Assembly: GCA_947499125.1 (NCBI GenBank) | Contig: CANMMP010000003.1 | Location: 558,001-622,000, forward strand | DNA: 64,000 bases | Direction: 5' to 3' | Source of the DNA: an uncultured Pontibacter sp. | GTDB taxonomy: Bacteria > Bacteroidota > Bacteroidia > Cytophagales > Hymenobacteraceae | In this document: positions 6,720-15,547 of the stretch, piece after piece | How positions within the stretch are numbered: the first letter of the stretch is position 1 | Layout of the letters: each line of letters starts with the position of its first letter | Program-made: the position numbers and the translations under genes | Notes under the pieces: model-generated | Database searches by the model: none | Told to the model about the DNA's origin: nothing | Seen by the model: only the letters and a program-made list of their open reading frames with translations

Positions 6720-9700
6720 CTAAAACTGGAAGCCGAAATTGAGCATCCATAGCTTTTCTTCTTTACTCATAGAGTGGGTCAAAGTAAACACGGTTCGGTT
6801 CAGGAAATCGGCCCACACCCCTGCACCATAGCCATTGTTTAAACTCCCGATAAAGCTTTTCTGCTCATCTTCGTTGGCAAATACGCGGCCAGTATCGTAA
6901 AGCGCCATCACCCCAAAGCGGCCTGGAGCTAAGTATAGGTTATAGTTAAACAGGTGTAGTCGTGCTTCGGCGTTGGCGTACATAACACTTCGGCCGGCAT
7001 AGCGCGTGCGCCTGTAGCCACGCAAATTCTCGGTGCCACCCAGGGTGTTGGCCTGGTAAAAGCGGTACTCCCCTAAATTATGTGCTAAGCCAAATCGCCC
7101 GGCCCAGGTTACCTGGAATGGGAAGTTCGGAGTTAGGTAAAACCGGAATTCAGAGCTAAGATGGGTATAGTTGAGATTCTGTTTACCCAGTTGAAAGTTA
7201 TGGCTGATGGTGTTGTACCAGCGCAGACCAATGCGTGGGTTAGCAGTAGTGCCGCCGCCAATTACGTTCATGTTGGCGAAAGCCTCCAGGCCGGCATATT
7301 CCTGTGAATTGAATTTACCCGTCTCGGCATTATAGGTGCCGGGTTGCAGGTTGCCTGCCAGCGCTTCGTCAACTATAAAACTAGCATGGTCGGGTGTAGT
7401 TATTTTAAACCGGTCGAAGGTTGGGCCGATACCGATCTTGAAGAACGAGGTAGCATCTTTATAGAACATGGCGCTGAGGCGCTGCCGCTCATAACGTACC
7501 CGGTGGTAAGCATCATCCATATCCGACACTTTCTCGGTATAGTTGCCAAGGCCATAGTAGTTGCGCTGAAACTGCGGACCTTCTACTTTAGCATCAGCCA
7601 TAAAGTGCCAGCTGCCCATTACCTGCTTAAAATCTCCGTTATAATGTATGTTATACGATTTGGTAAGGAAAGCATAATTGGCCTCCAGCAGGTGCTCCGA
7701 AGCATAAGGCGTTTTCCGGAATTCGTGCGTACGTGCCAGTATGCCGGCACCTATAAATAAACCATCGTCTACGTTATACTCAAACGATAACCTTGGCCCG
7801 AAATATGGCATTCTGAAGTTGTCGCGGTCGTATAGGTTTACATCGGAGTATGCAGCAGTTTTATCCCTGGTCTCCGACCCGAAAGTGAAGTCGTTGCCGG
7901 TTTCTTCGTCGTATACAATGGTATGTTTTTTCAGGCCGGTTACGTTCGAGTTATCTGTTATTTTATCGGCTTCGGTGCCGCCAATTATTCTTATAAGTAT
8001 ACTGTTATCTACATCGCCATTTACGGTAAACTCATCCTGTCCTCCTAAACCATACAGGCGTACCTCGTCGGTTTCTGAAGTATAGAAAGTGCGTTTGTAA
8101 AGGGTATCGCGCAGCTCGCCTTCTTTTGTTATTTTATAAACAGTAACCCTGGTTTCTTCGTCGTTCAAACGGTCAACTATAAAACGCTCGTGCTTGTCAG
8201 AGCCTGTCACATCCACCTGCTTAGCCAGGAAAGTATAATAGGTCTCGGCTGCCTGCGGTAACTTATCGCGCCTTGATTTAAGCTTGGCCACAATTTCCGG
8301 CCCTGATATTGGCACAATGCTTTCGGGCATTTGCTGCACGGCTTCTTCTATTACAGCATCGGTCAGTTTAAGCTTTATATCTTCAGCAGTACGTACCCAA
8401 TCCTGTCGGCTCATTTCCGATAAAAAAGTACGGTCTACGGATTGTGCGCTCAGGTTAAGGCCTACTATATCGCCATAGTCGTAGTCAAAGCTCTGCACAT
8501 TCCGGATTCCCCATTTGCGTGTAGCCAGCCAGGGTAGTAAACCATCTACCTTAAAAAATGCCTGGTCGCGGTCTTCGGGTACCGGTATGTATAAGTCGCC
8601 GTTCTCGCCTTGCTTTTTCTTCTCGGCCCAGCGCCACTGGCCTTCGTGCCGGTCCCAGTCGCCAATAAGCATATCCAGTAGACGGGCGCGTACAAGTTCC
8701 CGCTGGTCCACTTCATTGTCGTTATCCTGCTGTAGTTCTTCCAGCGCTTTATCGGTGCCTACCAGGTTTTCGGCATTGCCCAGGCTGGCTACATCCTCGT
8801 GGTTTTCGTCAGCATCCTCTTCCAGAAAAGCCATCTTATTGTTATACTCGTCCATGTACTGGCGCAGGTATGGCGTTTGAGGGATGTACACCAGTTTAGG
8901 ATTGGTATGGTACACGCCGGCAGCATCGGCCAGTTTAGGTACAGCCAAAGCGCCATAAGGATGCTGCGCCGATATCTGGTCCTGTAGCAGGTCGCGGGCT
9001 ACGGTTTCGCGCAGGTACTCAGGCAAGGCCATGGTCGGGTCTTTGTTCACGCTGCGCAAAGTATATTCGCGGGCTTCGGGGTTGCGTACTTTAAGCGAGG
9101 TTGTCTGGCGTCCGCCGCCTTTCTGGTAAGGTCTCAGGCCACCCATCTCGTTTGCCATATCCAGGGTAGGGATGGTAACAGGCGTGGCCCATTCTTCGCG
9201 GTAATGGTCGCCGAGCAGGAAGCGCTTAAAGCCACCTGCTTTATAGTTCTTGTTCGCTGCTAAGGTCAGGGTGCTGTCGGCGTAGTTGGTCTCGTCCTGC
9301 ACCAAAGGTTGTTCTTTGCGTGGCTTTTTCGCATACACCGGTGTCCTGAAAGTTATACTTCCAGTTGAGCCATCTCCTTCCGGTGTCCAGAATTCCGTCC
9401 ATACTTCGCCATTCTCATAGTATAGCACCTTAGCAAAGCCTTTTATTTTATGGGCATAGTGGGCATCGCCACCACCTTTTATATGTTGTATCTTACACCC
9501 GGAGCCGCTAACTATAAGTGCCGCATTGTTATGCTTAAAATACTCCAGTGCATGCTCGTGGCCGGCCGCGTAAATGATGTTATCATACTTGTCAAAAATA
9601 TCATAAAGACCTTTAATGAGGGCCTGGTAGCGCGGGTGTGGAATATCCTGCAGAATGCCGCCATATTTACGCGCAAAAGGGTAGATAGAACCTATAACCG

Positions 9701-10535
9701 GCACAGGTATATAAAGCCAGTCGCGGAGCAGGGTAAACGGGAAAATGTGGTCTTTTAAAGTAAAGAAGCCGCCATGCACGCCACGGCTTTTAAGCGGGTG
9801 GTGCCCCACGATCATAATATCGCTGCCTGCGTTCTTTTCGATGATGTCTTCCAGCTGAATGAGCAGGTCTACTTCGGTGGCAGCGCCGCAATTACTGTTC
9901 TCGCCATAAGGCCGGTCGAAGGGGTGAAGCCACCATTCTGTGTCGAGGGCGATGAGTACCAGGTCGTCGCTGATCTTTACTTCGTAAGGGCCAGGGCAGC
10001 CATTGCCCGGCACAAAAAAGTCGCCGCCTGTTACAATGTTCTCGTCGGTGAGGTATTCGTTTACATAGCGCTGCTCGCGCATTACAGCTTCCAGGCCACC
10101 GCGGCCGCTATGGTTCCAGTCGTGGTTGCCGGGCACCATATACTTTTCGCCGGGGTAGCCTTTCAGAATATCAAGCTGGGCATTCAGGCGTTGTTCTGAT
10201 ATTTCACGGTCGTAGGCGCCGGGCTCCGGCAAACCGTTGTGGTACACGTTATCTCCTAAAAATATAGTAGCGCTCTTTGCGCCGGCTTCCATCATGTGCT
10301 TGCGCATCAGTATCATCGATGGTTCGCCGTTCTCCAGGTCCGGGGCGCCTCCGTCACCTATCAGGAAAACAGTATAAAGGAGCTTGTTTTCGGGTGTGGG
10401 CTTTTTACTTTCCCAGTTGGCTGTTTGCGGGCCAAAGTATACATCGTGAGGGGCGCATGAGCTAAGTATAAATATACATAACACCACCACCGATCTGAGT
10501 GATTTAAGATGCCAGAGAGTTGGTTCTTTTCTCAT
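6720..10535 (-). CDS. Lipoprotein metallophosphoesterase fused to kinase-like middle region and Omp85/BamA-type barrel
   Basis: 1271 residues from the ATG at 10535; a TTG five codons upstream is less likely. A lipobox LSSC (Cys27) predicts a lipoprotein. A calcineurin-type phosphoesterase follows: GDGGAPD (60-66), GDNVYHNG (94-101), GNHDWNH (136-142), GHHPLKS and a GHEH near 330. After about residue 420 comes a region with GGGRQTTSL (~473), LRSVNKDP (~492), GDWDRH (Asp628-Arg629-His630) and EDRDQAF (654-660), resembling the glycine loop and catalytic Asp motifs of Fam20C/HipA/PI4K-like kinases (inference). From about residue 900 the protein is a beta-barrel with the GGTENLRGYR motif (~1160) typical of Omp85 barrels and a C-terminal strand ending in Phe. 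Architecture suggests an outer-membrane-anchored phosphate-ester enzyme. Barrel and phosphatase are confident; the kinase-like assignment is not. Confidence 0.85.
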   Translation of the reverse strand: MRKEPTLWHLKSLRSVVVLCIFILSSCAPHDVYFGPQTANWESKKPTPENKLLYTVFLIGDGGAPDLENGEPSMILMRKHMMEAGAKSATIFLGDNVYHNGLPEPGAYDREISEQRLNAQLDILKGYPGEKYMVPGNHDWNHSGRGGLEAVMREQRYVNEYLTDENIVTGGDFFVPGNGCPGPYEVKISDDLVLIALDTEWWLHPFDRPYGENSNCGAATEVDLLIQLEDIIEKNAGSDIMIVGHHPLKSRGVHGGFFTLKDHIFPFTLLRDWLYIPVPVIGSIYPFARKYGGILQDIPHPRYQALIKGLYDIFDKYDNIIYAAGHEHALEYFKHNNAALIVSGSGCKIQHIKGGGDAHYAHKIKGFAKVLYYENGEVWTEFWTPEGDGSTGSITFRTPVYAKKPRKEQPLVQDETNYADSTLTLAANKNYKAGGFKRFLLGDHYREEWATPVTIPTLDMANEMGGLRPYQKGGGRQTTSLKVRNPEAREYTLRSVNKDPTMALPEYLRETVARDLLQDQISAQHPYGALAVPKLADAAGVYHTNPKLVYIPQTPYLRQYMDEYNNKMAFLEEDADENHEDVASLGNAENLVGTDKALEELQQDNDNEVDQRELVRARLLDMLIGDWDRHEGQWRWAEKKKQGENGDLYIPVPEDRDQAFFKVDGLLPWLATRKWGIRNVQSFDYDYGDIVGLNLSAQSVDRTFLSEMSRQDWVRTAEDIKLKLTDAVIEEAVQQMPESIVPISGPEIVAKLKSRRDKLPQAAETYYTFLAKQVDVTGSDKHERFIVDRLNDEETRVTVYKITKEGELRDTLYKRTFYTSETDEVRLYGLGGQDEFTVNGDVDNSILIRIIGGTEADKITDNSNVTGLKKHTIVYDEETGNDFTFGSETRDKTAAYSDVNLYDRDNFRMPYFGPRLSFEYNVDDGLFIGAGILARTHEFRKTPYASEHLLEANYAFLTKSYNIHYNGDFKQVMGSWHFMADAKVEGPQFQRNYYGLGNYTEKVSDMDDAYHRVRYERQRLSAMFYKDATSFFKIGIGPTFDRFKITTPDHASFIVDEALAGNLQPGTYNAETGKFNSQEYAGLEAFANMNVIGGGTTANPRIGLRWYNTISHNFQLGKQNLNYTHLSSEFRFYLTPNFPFQVTWAGRFGLAHNLGEYRFYQANTLGGTENLRGYRRTRYAGRSVMYANAEARLHLFNYNLYLAPGRFGVMALYDTGRVFANEDEQKSFIGSLNNGYGAGVWADFLNRTVFTLTHSMSKEEKLWMLNFGFQF

Positions 10536-10792
10536 ATAAAAAGGTAACAAGGCTTATGTGCCGGAGCAGAATCTGTATTGGGTTTGATGCACGTTTTATT
10601 GCAGGGCCGCCTGTGCCCAGGCTGCGGTAAATTAACGTGTAGTTGGTTTTTTTAGTTATATATAGTAACCGGCAGGTAAAGCTGCCTCAGCTAACAAAAA
10701 CCCGATTATACCGTAACGCAGGGTATGCAGCAGAGCCTATGTTTATGCTGGTGTGCGCCCGCAACACCCCAAGGCTGCAGAAAAATTATACT

Positions 10793-11983
10793 ATGGATAA
10801 TAATACAATCGTAAAGCAAGCCGGAGAATACGTGTTTAAGCTGTTCAAGAATCAGCTATCCAAAAAGCTTGTTTACCATAACTACAGGCATACCTTCGAA
10901 ACTGTAAACGAAGCCCGCGACCTCGGCGAAAAGCAGAACCTGCCCGAAGACGAATTGCAGGACCTGGTGCTGGCAGCCTGGTTTCATGACACAGGATATG
11001 TGAATACGTACGATGGCCACGAAGAAGAAAGTATAAGGTTTGCCCGCGAGTGGCTGGAGCAGCAGCAGTTCCCGGCCGACCGGATAGAGAGAATTGCCAA
11101 ATGCATACATGCTACAACGCACAGCGTGGAGCCCGAAACCCTGCTGCAGGAACTGCTGGTAGATGCTGACATGTCTAACATAGGAAAGGACATCTTTTTT
11201 AGTACTGCCGAACTGCTGCGGGTAGAGTGGGAAATATTTAAAGACAAATCGTTTTCGGACAGGGAGTGGGCACAGTTCCAGATGGATTTCCTGCTATCAA
11301 CCACCTTTTATACCCACCAGGCACAGCGCAAGTATGCCAGCCAACTGGGTATAAACATACAGGAGCAACGCAACCGCCTGCAAAAAGAAGTTAAAAAGAA
11401 GAAAAAAGCGGAGAAGAAACACCACGAAACACTGGCGCAGCCTAAACGCGGCATCGAGACCATGTTCCGGAACACGTACCGTACTCACCTTAACCTGAGT
11501 GCCATTGCCGATAACAAAGCCAACATGATGATCAGCCTGAACGCTATTATTCTGTCGGTTGTGATCACGTACCTGAGTACTAAAACCTCGGTGTCAGGAA
11601 CGGAGTTTGCACAGCACCGCAAGCTGCTTATACCTATAGGTACATTGCTGCTTACTACGCTGGGTTCGGTTATTTTTGCCATTATTTCGGCTCAGCCCGA
11701 GGTTACCAGTTTCTCGTTTAAAAAGGAGAAAATAAACAGCCGCAAGGTTAACTTACTCTTCTTCGGCAACTTTACTAACCTCGCCCTCGAAGACTTTCAG
11801 CATGGCATGCACGAGATCATGCGCGATAAAAAGTCGCTTTACAACAACATGATAACCGATATTTACTACCTCGGTGAAGTGCTGGACCGCAAGTATAAGA
11901 TACTACGCATCTCTTACAGCATATTTATGGTTGGCCTGGTGCTTACCGTTATCGCGTTTGGTATCTCTATTGCCTACTTATAA
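10793..11983 (+). CDS. HD-domain phosphohydrolase fused to Pycsar-effector-type membrane domain (DUF5706-like)
   Basis: The 396-residue product starts at the ATG at 10793; an in-frame upstream GTG would add 50 residues with no domain content. Residues about 28-190 are an HD domain: His33 in HNYRHTF, the HD pair His65-Asp66 in AAWFHDTGY, His106 and Asp124 in VDADMSN, so the metal-binding set looks complete. A Lys-rich coiled stretch (195-212) leads to LSAIADNKANMMISLNAI, the hallmark start of the membrane domain of Pycsar effectors, with hydrophobic helices at about 246-263, 279-300 and 372-396. Pycsar effectors respond to cCMP or cUMP and damage the membrane during phage infection. No cyclase is visible nearby, so an orphan or housekeeping role is equally possible. 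Confidence 0.82.
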   Translation: MDNNTIVKQAGEYVFKLFKNQLSKKLVYHNYRHTFETVNEARDLGEKQNLPEDELQDLVLAAWFHDTGYVNTYDGHEEESIRFAREWLEQQQFPADRIERIAKCIHATTHSVEPETLLQELLVDADMSNIGKDIFFSTAELLRVEWEIFKDKSFSDREWAQFQMDFLLSTTFYTHQAQRKYASQLGINIQEQRNRLQKEVKKKKKAEKKHHETLAQPKRGIETMFRNTYRTHLNLSAIADNKANMMISLNAIILSVVITYLSTKTSVSGTEFAQHRKLLIPIGTLLLTTLGSVIFAIISAQPEVTSFSFKKEKINSRKVNLLFFGNFTNLALEDFQHGMHEIMRDKKSLYNNMITDIYYLGEVLDRKYKILRISYSIFMVGLVLTVIAFGISIAYL

Positions 11984-12052
11984 ACGTTGCTGGCAGGCAA
12001 TGTTAATTTGCACCTTTCTGTTTTATAGTTCTTGCCGGTTCAGGCTAAGACT

Positions 12053-12124
12053 ATGTGGCTTATTGTGATTTTTATAGTTTCTATTGCCGGCCTGTTCTCT
12101 GGTGTTTCCATTAAGTTGATATAG
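12053..12124 (+). CDS. Possible 23-residue hydrophobic micropeptide
   Basis: In the 373-base gap after the HD-membrane gene, an ATG-started frame encodes a 23-residue peptide, MWLIVIFIVSIAGLFSG then VSIKLI, which could form a single transmembrane helix. There is no visible ribosome-binding site and no homology claim. The remainder of the gap (11984-12356) shows nothing else I can identify. Confidence 0.2.
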   Translation: MWLIVIFIVSIAGLFSGVSIKLI

Positions 12125-12356
12125 ATCATTTAATTTAAGGCTATTTATGGTTTAGTTTGCAGGGTATATAACTCATGTTAAGGCATTGTGTTGTATTTTG
12201 GAGTTACTTAAAGTATAACTATAGCAGGTTGGTTGCCTGGTGTTATACTTGCTGAGAAATGTAACTTTAAAGCTTTTGTTTAGAAGATGCACTAAATTGG
12301 CAAAAGAATTGTCTGTTTAATGCAGGAACAAACTCAACTTAATTAGCCAGGAAATA

Positions 12357-12767
12357 ATGGAAGGTAGAACGGTATTTGTAGTAGACGACGATCAACTTAG
12401 TATTTTTATTACCGAGTCTATAATTTCGATGGAGTGCCCGGGTACGGCTATTAAAGGGTTCTTATCTGCGGAAGAAGCTTTACAGGCTTTACGCGCAGGT
12501 GTGCAATTGCCAGATGTTATGCTGCTCGACCTGAACATGCCCGGCATGGACGGGTGGGAGTTTCTGGATGAGATCGCTGCACTGATGTTGCCTGATGCTT
12601 TATGCTCTCTTTATATTCTGACATCTTCGCTGGATATTTCGGATACGGCCAGGGCCAGAGAATATAGTTTTGTTACTGGCCTCTTGCATAAACCTATTAC
12701 TGCAGCGGATATTCCGATCATTTTCGATCATCAAAATAACTTACTGGGGCAGCAATTCACTTCCTGA
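12357..12767 (+). CDS. Single-domain response regulator (CheY-like receiver)
   Basis: This 136-residue receiver has the acidic pocket DDD at 10-12, the phosphoacceptor Asp58 in LLDLNMPGMDGWEF, the Thr/Ser switch in LTSS and the conserved Lys in LHKP. No output domain is present, so it must act by protein-protein contact or as a phosphate sink. No kinase gene is adjacent. Its closest genomic relative in this window is the receiver at 31660-32067. The ATG at 12357 fits the usual receiver start just before the first strand. Confidence 0.92.
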   Translation: MEGRTVFVVDDDQLSIFITESIISMECPGTAIKGFLSAEEALQALRAGVQLPDVMLLDLNMPGMDGWEFLDEIAALMLPDALCSLYILTSSLDISDTARAREYSFVTGLLHKPITAADIPIIFDHQNNLLGQQFTS

Positions 12768-12860
12768 CACCGGCTTTGCAGGTTTAGTTGTAAAACTATT
12801 CGGCCTGTTTTACTGTACTTCTTTTTTTCTGTACTTTTGCTGGCAGTACTATAGTATACT

Positions 12861-12932
12861 GGCCCTGTAGTTCAATGGATAGAATAGAAGTTTCCTAAAC
12901 TTTAGATCCAGGTTCGATTCCTGGCAGGGCCA
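12861..12932 (+). tRNA. tRNA-Arg (anticodon CCT)
   Basis: The full cloverleaf can be drawn. The acceptor GGCCCTG (12861-12867) pairs with CAGGGCC (12925-12931). The D arm is GTTC/GAAT. The anticodon stem GAAGT/ACTTT encloses loop TTCCTAA with CCT at 12894-12896. The T arm is CCAGG-TTCGATT-CCTGG. The discriminator base is A12932. CCA is not encoded. It reads the Arg codon AGG. Confidence 0.95.
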
Positions 12933-12934
12933 CA

Positions 12935-12974
12935 AAAAACGCCGCTATACATGATGTGTAGCGGCGTTTTTATT
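12935..12974. terminator. Terminator after tRNA-Arg (bidirectional)
   Basis: A 13-bp stem (AAAAACGCCGCTA at 12935-12947 with its complement at 12959-12971) is followed by T residues on the forward strand and preceded by A residues. It can therefore also serve the reverse-strand umuC gene. Confidence 0.88.
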
Positions 12975-13078
12975 TATGTCGGGTTTTGGTTGTGAGCTAT
13001 AGTTTGATGCATGTAGTTAGCCTCTTTTACTTGCAGGTTTGGGAGGAAACAAGCGAAGTATACCAGGCAAGTTTATAG

Positions 13079-14353
13079 TTACCTGGCCCTTACTTTAAGG
13101 ATGTCGCTCAGCTTAGTAGTATAACATGGCGAGATGTGCTCTTTCTTCATTTCCCATTCTTTGCCTGTGCCCTGCACACCATAACCAACGGAACTGTGCC
13201 CATAGCGCTCCCGCAAGTTATCCAGTGTATGCATTAGTTTAGAATCGCGGGTGATGTTGCCGCTGCTTAGCAGGCTGAGCTGCACCTGGTTGGCCGGCAC
13301 AATATCCTGAAGTATAATACCTGTTTTTTTATAACGGTAACCGTTCCGGTAGATCTTTTTGAGGGCAGCTATGGCAGCGTGTAATAACTCCAGTTCGCTG
13401 CTGCTGGGGCTTTCGAGCCTGACCGTGTGGCTGTTGAAGTATAATTCCCCCTGCTCGGCAAAGCGGCTGGTCTGCAAAAATACTGTTAGTGCACCGGCAC
13501 AGCTTTTCTGTCTCCGGAGCTTGGTAGCGCAGCGTACGGTGTGGGTGGCAAGGGCTTCTTCTATATCGGTTAAAGCGGTTAAGTTGCGGGGGAAGCTGCG
13601 CGAGGTGCAAATATTCTGTTTGGCTGGCGGCACCATTTCCAGGTCGATGCAGGGCTCGCCCCGCAACTCTTTTACAGTTCTGTGGCCAACCACGGTCAGG
13701 TGTTTTTTTGCGAAGGCGTCGGTTACCTGGCTCAGGTCCCAGGCTGTTATAACCCCAAAAGCAGCCAGCTTTTTAGCATAGCGCCTGCCAATGCCCCACA
13801 CATCGCCAACTTCTGTTCTTTTCAGAGCTTCCTGAATGTGGTGTTTGTCGGTGAGTACCAGTACGCCATTCGCCTTTGCCGATTTTTTTGATAACCGGTT
13901 GGCTACTTTTGCCAGCGTTTTGGTAGGTGCCACGCCAACTGCTACCGGTATGCCGGTCCATTGCAGCACTGTTGTTTTAATGGTTCTAGCATAAGCCTGT
14001 ATATCTGTATTATAAAAATCTCCGAGGTCCAGAAAGCTCTCATCTATACTATAAACTTCCAGGTTGGGCGTAAACTGCTGCAACGTTTCCACCACACGCC
14101 TCGACATGTCGCCGTAAAGCTCATAGTTAGAGCTAAAAACCTGGATGCCATGCTCCCTGACCAGCTTTTTTATTTCGAAGGCAGGAACGCCCATCTTCAC
14201 ACCTAATGCTTTTGCTTCGTTGCTTCGGGCTATTACGGCACCGTCGTTATTAGAGAGCACTACGATAGGCTTTCCTTCCAGCGAAGGGTTAAATACGCGC
14301 TCGCAACTGGCGTAAAAGTTATTTCCATCTACTATGGCAAAGAGCGATGTCAT
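13079..14353 (-). CDS. umuC: Y-family DNA polymerase V catalytic subunit UmuC
   Basis: The 424-residue protein is a translesion polymerase. The palm starts with the metal-binding Asp in [15 protein letters not shown], followed by [21 protein letters not shown] and [11 protein letters not shown], and the catalytic pair SIDESFLDL (Asp104, Glu105). Next come the helix-hairpin-helix region [19 protein letters not shown] and a C-terminal little-finger domain with the UmuC-type tail. I start it at the ATG at 14353, two bases after the umuD stop, rather than the TTG at 14359 inside umuD. With UmuD it forms an error-prone polymerase used after DNA damage. It is the second gene of a tightly coupled two-gene operon. 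Confidence 0.96.
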   Translation of the reverse strand: MTSLFAIVDGNNFYASCERVFNPSLEGKPIVVLSNNDGAVIARSNEAKALGVKMGVPAFEIKKLVREHGIQVFSSNYELYGDMSRRVVETLQQFTPNLEVYSIDESFLDLGDFYNTDIQAYARTIKTTVLQWTGIPVAVGVAPTKTLAKVANRLSKKSAKANGVLVLTDKHHIQEALKRTEVGDVWGIGRRYAKKLAAFGVITAWDLSQVTDAFAKKHLTVVGHRTVKELRGEPCIDLEMVPPAKQNICTSRSFPRNLTALTDIEEALATHTVRCATKLRRQKSCAGALTVFLQTSRFAEQGELYFNSHTVRLESPSSSELELLHAAIAALKKIYRNGYRYKKTGIILQDIVPANQVQLSLLSSGNITRDSKLMHTLDNLRERYGHSSVGYGVQGTGKEWEMKKEHISPCYTTKLSDILKVRAR

Positions 14354-14355
14354 GC

Positions 14356-14808
14356 TCAAAGAACTCTTGCAATTCCGACAACAACACCCCAGATACGCAG
14401 ATTCTCGAGGTCAGCAATTTTAATAGCTTTATACTTCGGATTTTCAGGAACCAGATAAACGTTGTCTTGCTCTATAAGAAGGCGCTTTATGGTAAATTCG
14501 CCATCCACGTAAGCCATCACAATTTTGCCACTCTCCACCTTCATCGATCTGTCTACTACTGCCAGGTCCTGGTCTTGTATGTTCGCACCTATCATAGAGT
14601 CGCCCTGCACCCGGGCCAGAAAGGTAGAAGTAGGGTTTTGGGCAAGGTATCGGTTCAGGTCAATGGGCTCGGCGCTATAATCGGTGGCCGGGCTCGGGAA
14701 ACCTGCCGGAACAGTAGTGGCAAACAGAGGCAGCATAAAGCTCGCTTCCGCCGCTAAACTGTTAACTATAAGTTCCTGGTGATGTAGAGGTATAATTTTC
14801 GCTTCCAT
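14356..14808 (-). CDS. umuD: UmuD-like S24 self-cleaving subunit
   Basis: This 150-residue protein belongs to the LexA/UmuD serine-lysine protease family. The autocleavage site Ala35-Gly36 lies in VPAGFPSP, the nucleophile is Ser71 in GDSM and the general base is Lys108 in GEFTIKRL. The N-terminal segment is short and lacks a DNA-binding domain, so it is UmuD rather than LexA. RecA filaments stimulate family members to cleave themselves to the active form, which then joins UmuC. I start at the ATG at 14808; a TTG seven codons earlier is less likely. An AT-rich inverted repeat 45 bases upstream is a candidate operator. Confidence 0.93.
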   Translation of the reverse strand: MEAKIIPLHHQELIVNSLAAEASFMLPLFATTVPAGFPSPATDYSAEPIDLNRYLAQNPTSTFLARVQGDSMIGANIQDQDLAVVDRSMKVESGKIVMAYVDGEFTIKRLLIEQDNVYLVPENPKYKAIKIADLENLRIWGVVVGIARVL

Positions 14809-14852
14809 ATAAATGCGTTTTACGAACAATATTAGTAAAAGCTATATCAAAA

Positions 14853-14867
14853 ACTAAAATATTTAGT
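14853..14867. promoter_or_regulatory. Candidate SOS-type operator upstream of umuDC
   Basis: ACTAAA at 14853-14858 and TTTAGT at 14862-14867 form a perfect inverted repeat around ATA, 45-59 bases upstream of the umuD start. The position is right for a damage-response operator overlapping the promoter. LexA boxes of this lineage are not known to me, so the assignment rests on symmetry and position. Confidence 0.35.
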
Positions 14868-14880
14868 ATTTAATATTTGA

Positions 14881-15151
14881 CGAAGAGATTTATTCTCTCT
14901 GTATTGCCTGGTTTTTAGTCTGTTATAGGATGTTTGCTGGTTGAGGTTTAAAGTATAGCTTTTAGGGCCATTGCTGAGGTTTCAGATAGCGAACAATCAA
15001 TTTGCTGGTGAAAATATACAGCAAGGGCGGCGGGAATAGATCCTGAACATTTCAACTATAAGCCGTAAACTTTAAGCCTGCATATTTATAGTTGTTTCTG
15101 TAAGAGAAACCAGCCTGGGCAGCCGCTTTTCGAAACTATAAACAAAATGCG
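14881..15151. other. Intergenic region, no gene found
   Basis: This stretch lies between the divergent umuD and the Cys-rich protein gene. I see no coding frame. It holds several copies of the recurring words AACTATA, TTATAGTT and AAGTATAG (for example at 14951-14957, 15053-15061, 15087-15093 and 15133-15141) but no clear RNA structure. Confidence 0.5.
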
Positions 15152-15163
15152 TAGTTTTGTGCC

Positions 15164-15466
15164 GTGAAAGTCTTAACTGTTATATTAGCGCTTTTAGTAA
15201 ATGCCTTATCAGTAATGCCATGCTGCTTTGATGATGCATGTGCCACTGAAGATACACTGACAGAGCAGACAGACAATCACGATAACGATGCAGAGGTTTG
15301 CTCCCCGTTTTATAGTTGCGCTGCCTGCATTGGCTTCACTGTATCTGATGTTGAAGTGGAGCGTATGGTTCCAGTCTTGCAAACAGATAAGCCTTTCGTA
15401 GTCTCTAAACAGGTTTACCTGCCGCCCTTTCATCATGCCATCTGGCAGCCCCCTAAAATAAGCTAA
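15164..15466 (+). CDS. Small Cys-rich exported protein next to a TonB-dependent receptor (DUF6660-like)
   Basis: A 100-residue protein with a GTG start. Residues 1-17 form a signal peptide running directly into PCCFDDACATED. A second Cys cluster, CSPFYSCAACIGF, lies at about 46-58, and a His-containing tail, PPFHHAIWQPP, ends the protein. Cysteine pairs and histidines in an exported protein suggest metal or redox binding (inference). Small proteins of this kind commonly sit just upstream of TonB-dependent receptors in Bacteroidota; here the receptor starts 81 bases downstream. A TAGTTTTG box ends four bases before the GTG, which would give a nearly leaderless transcript. Confidence 0.75.
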   Translation: MKVLTVILALLVNALSVMPCCFDDACATEDTLTEQTDNHDNDAEVCSPFYSCAACIGFTVSDVEVERMVPVLQTDKPFVVSKQVYLPPFHHAIWQPPKIS

Positions 15467-15547
15467 ATACAAGCCGTTGTTTTTAACTGTGAATTCGATG
15501 CGTTTCTGTATCGTACCTCACTGCTTTTATCATATTAGTTTATTAAA

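Noticed and set aside
8515-8880. Ser-rich forward frame inside the phosphoesterase fusion gene
   Set aside because: Antisense of Asp/Glu/Arg-rich codons of the confident reverse-strand gene.
10643-10792. N-terminal extension of the HD-membrane protein
   Set aside because: The 50 extra residues contain no domain or signal; the ATG at 10793 gives a natural start just before the HD helices.
12861-12932. tRNA-Arg as an integration site
   Set aside because: No integrase and no duplicated tRNA 3' end is seen nearby; umuDC and the receiver look like ordinary chromosomal genes.
14356-14808. LexA repressor
   Set aside because: The protein has the cleavage site and the Ser-Lys dyad but no N-terminal DNA-binding domain, and it is coupled to umuC.
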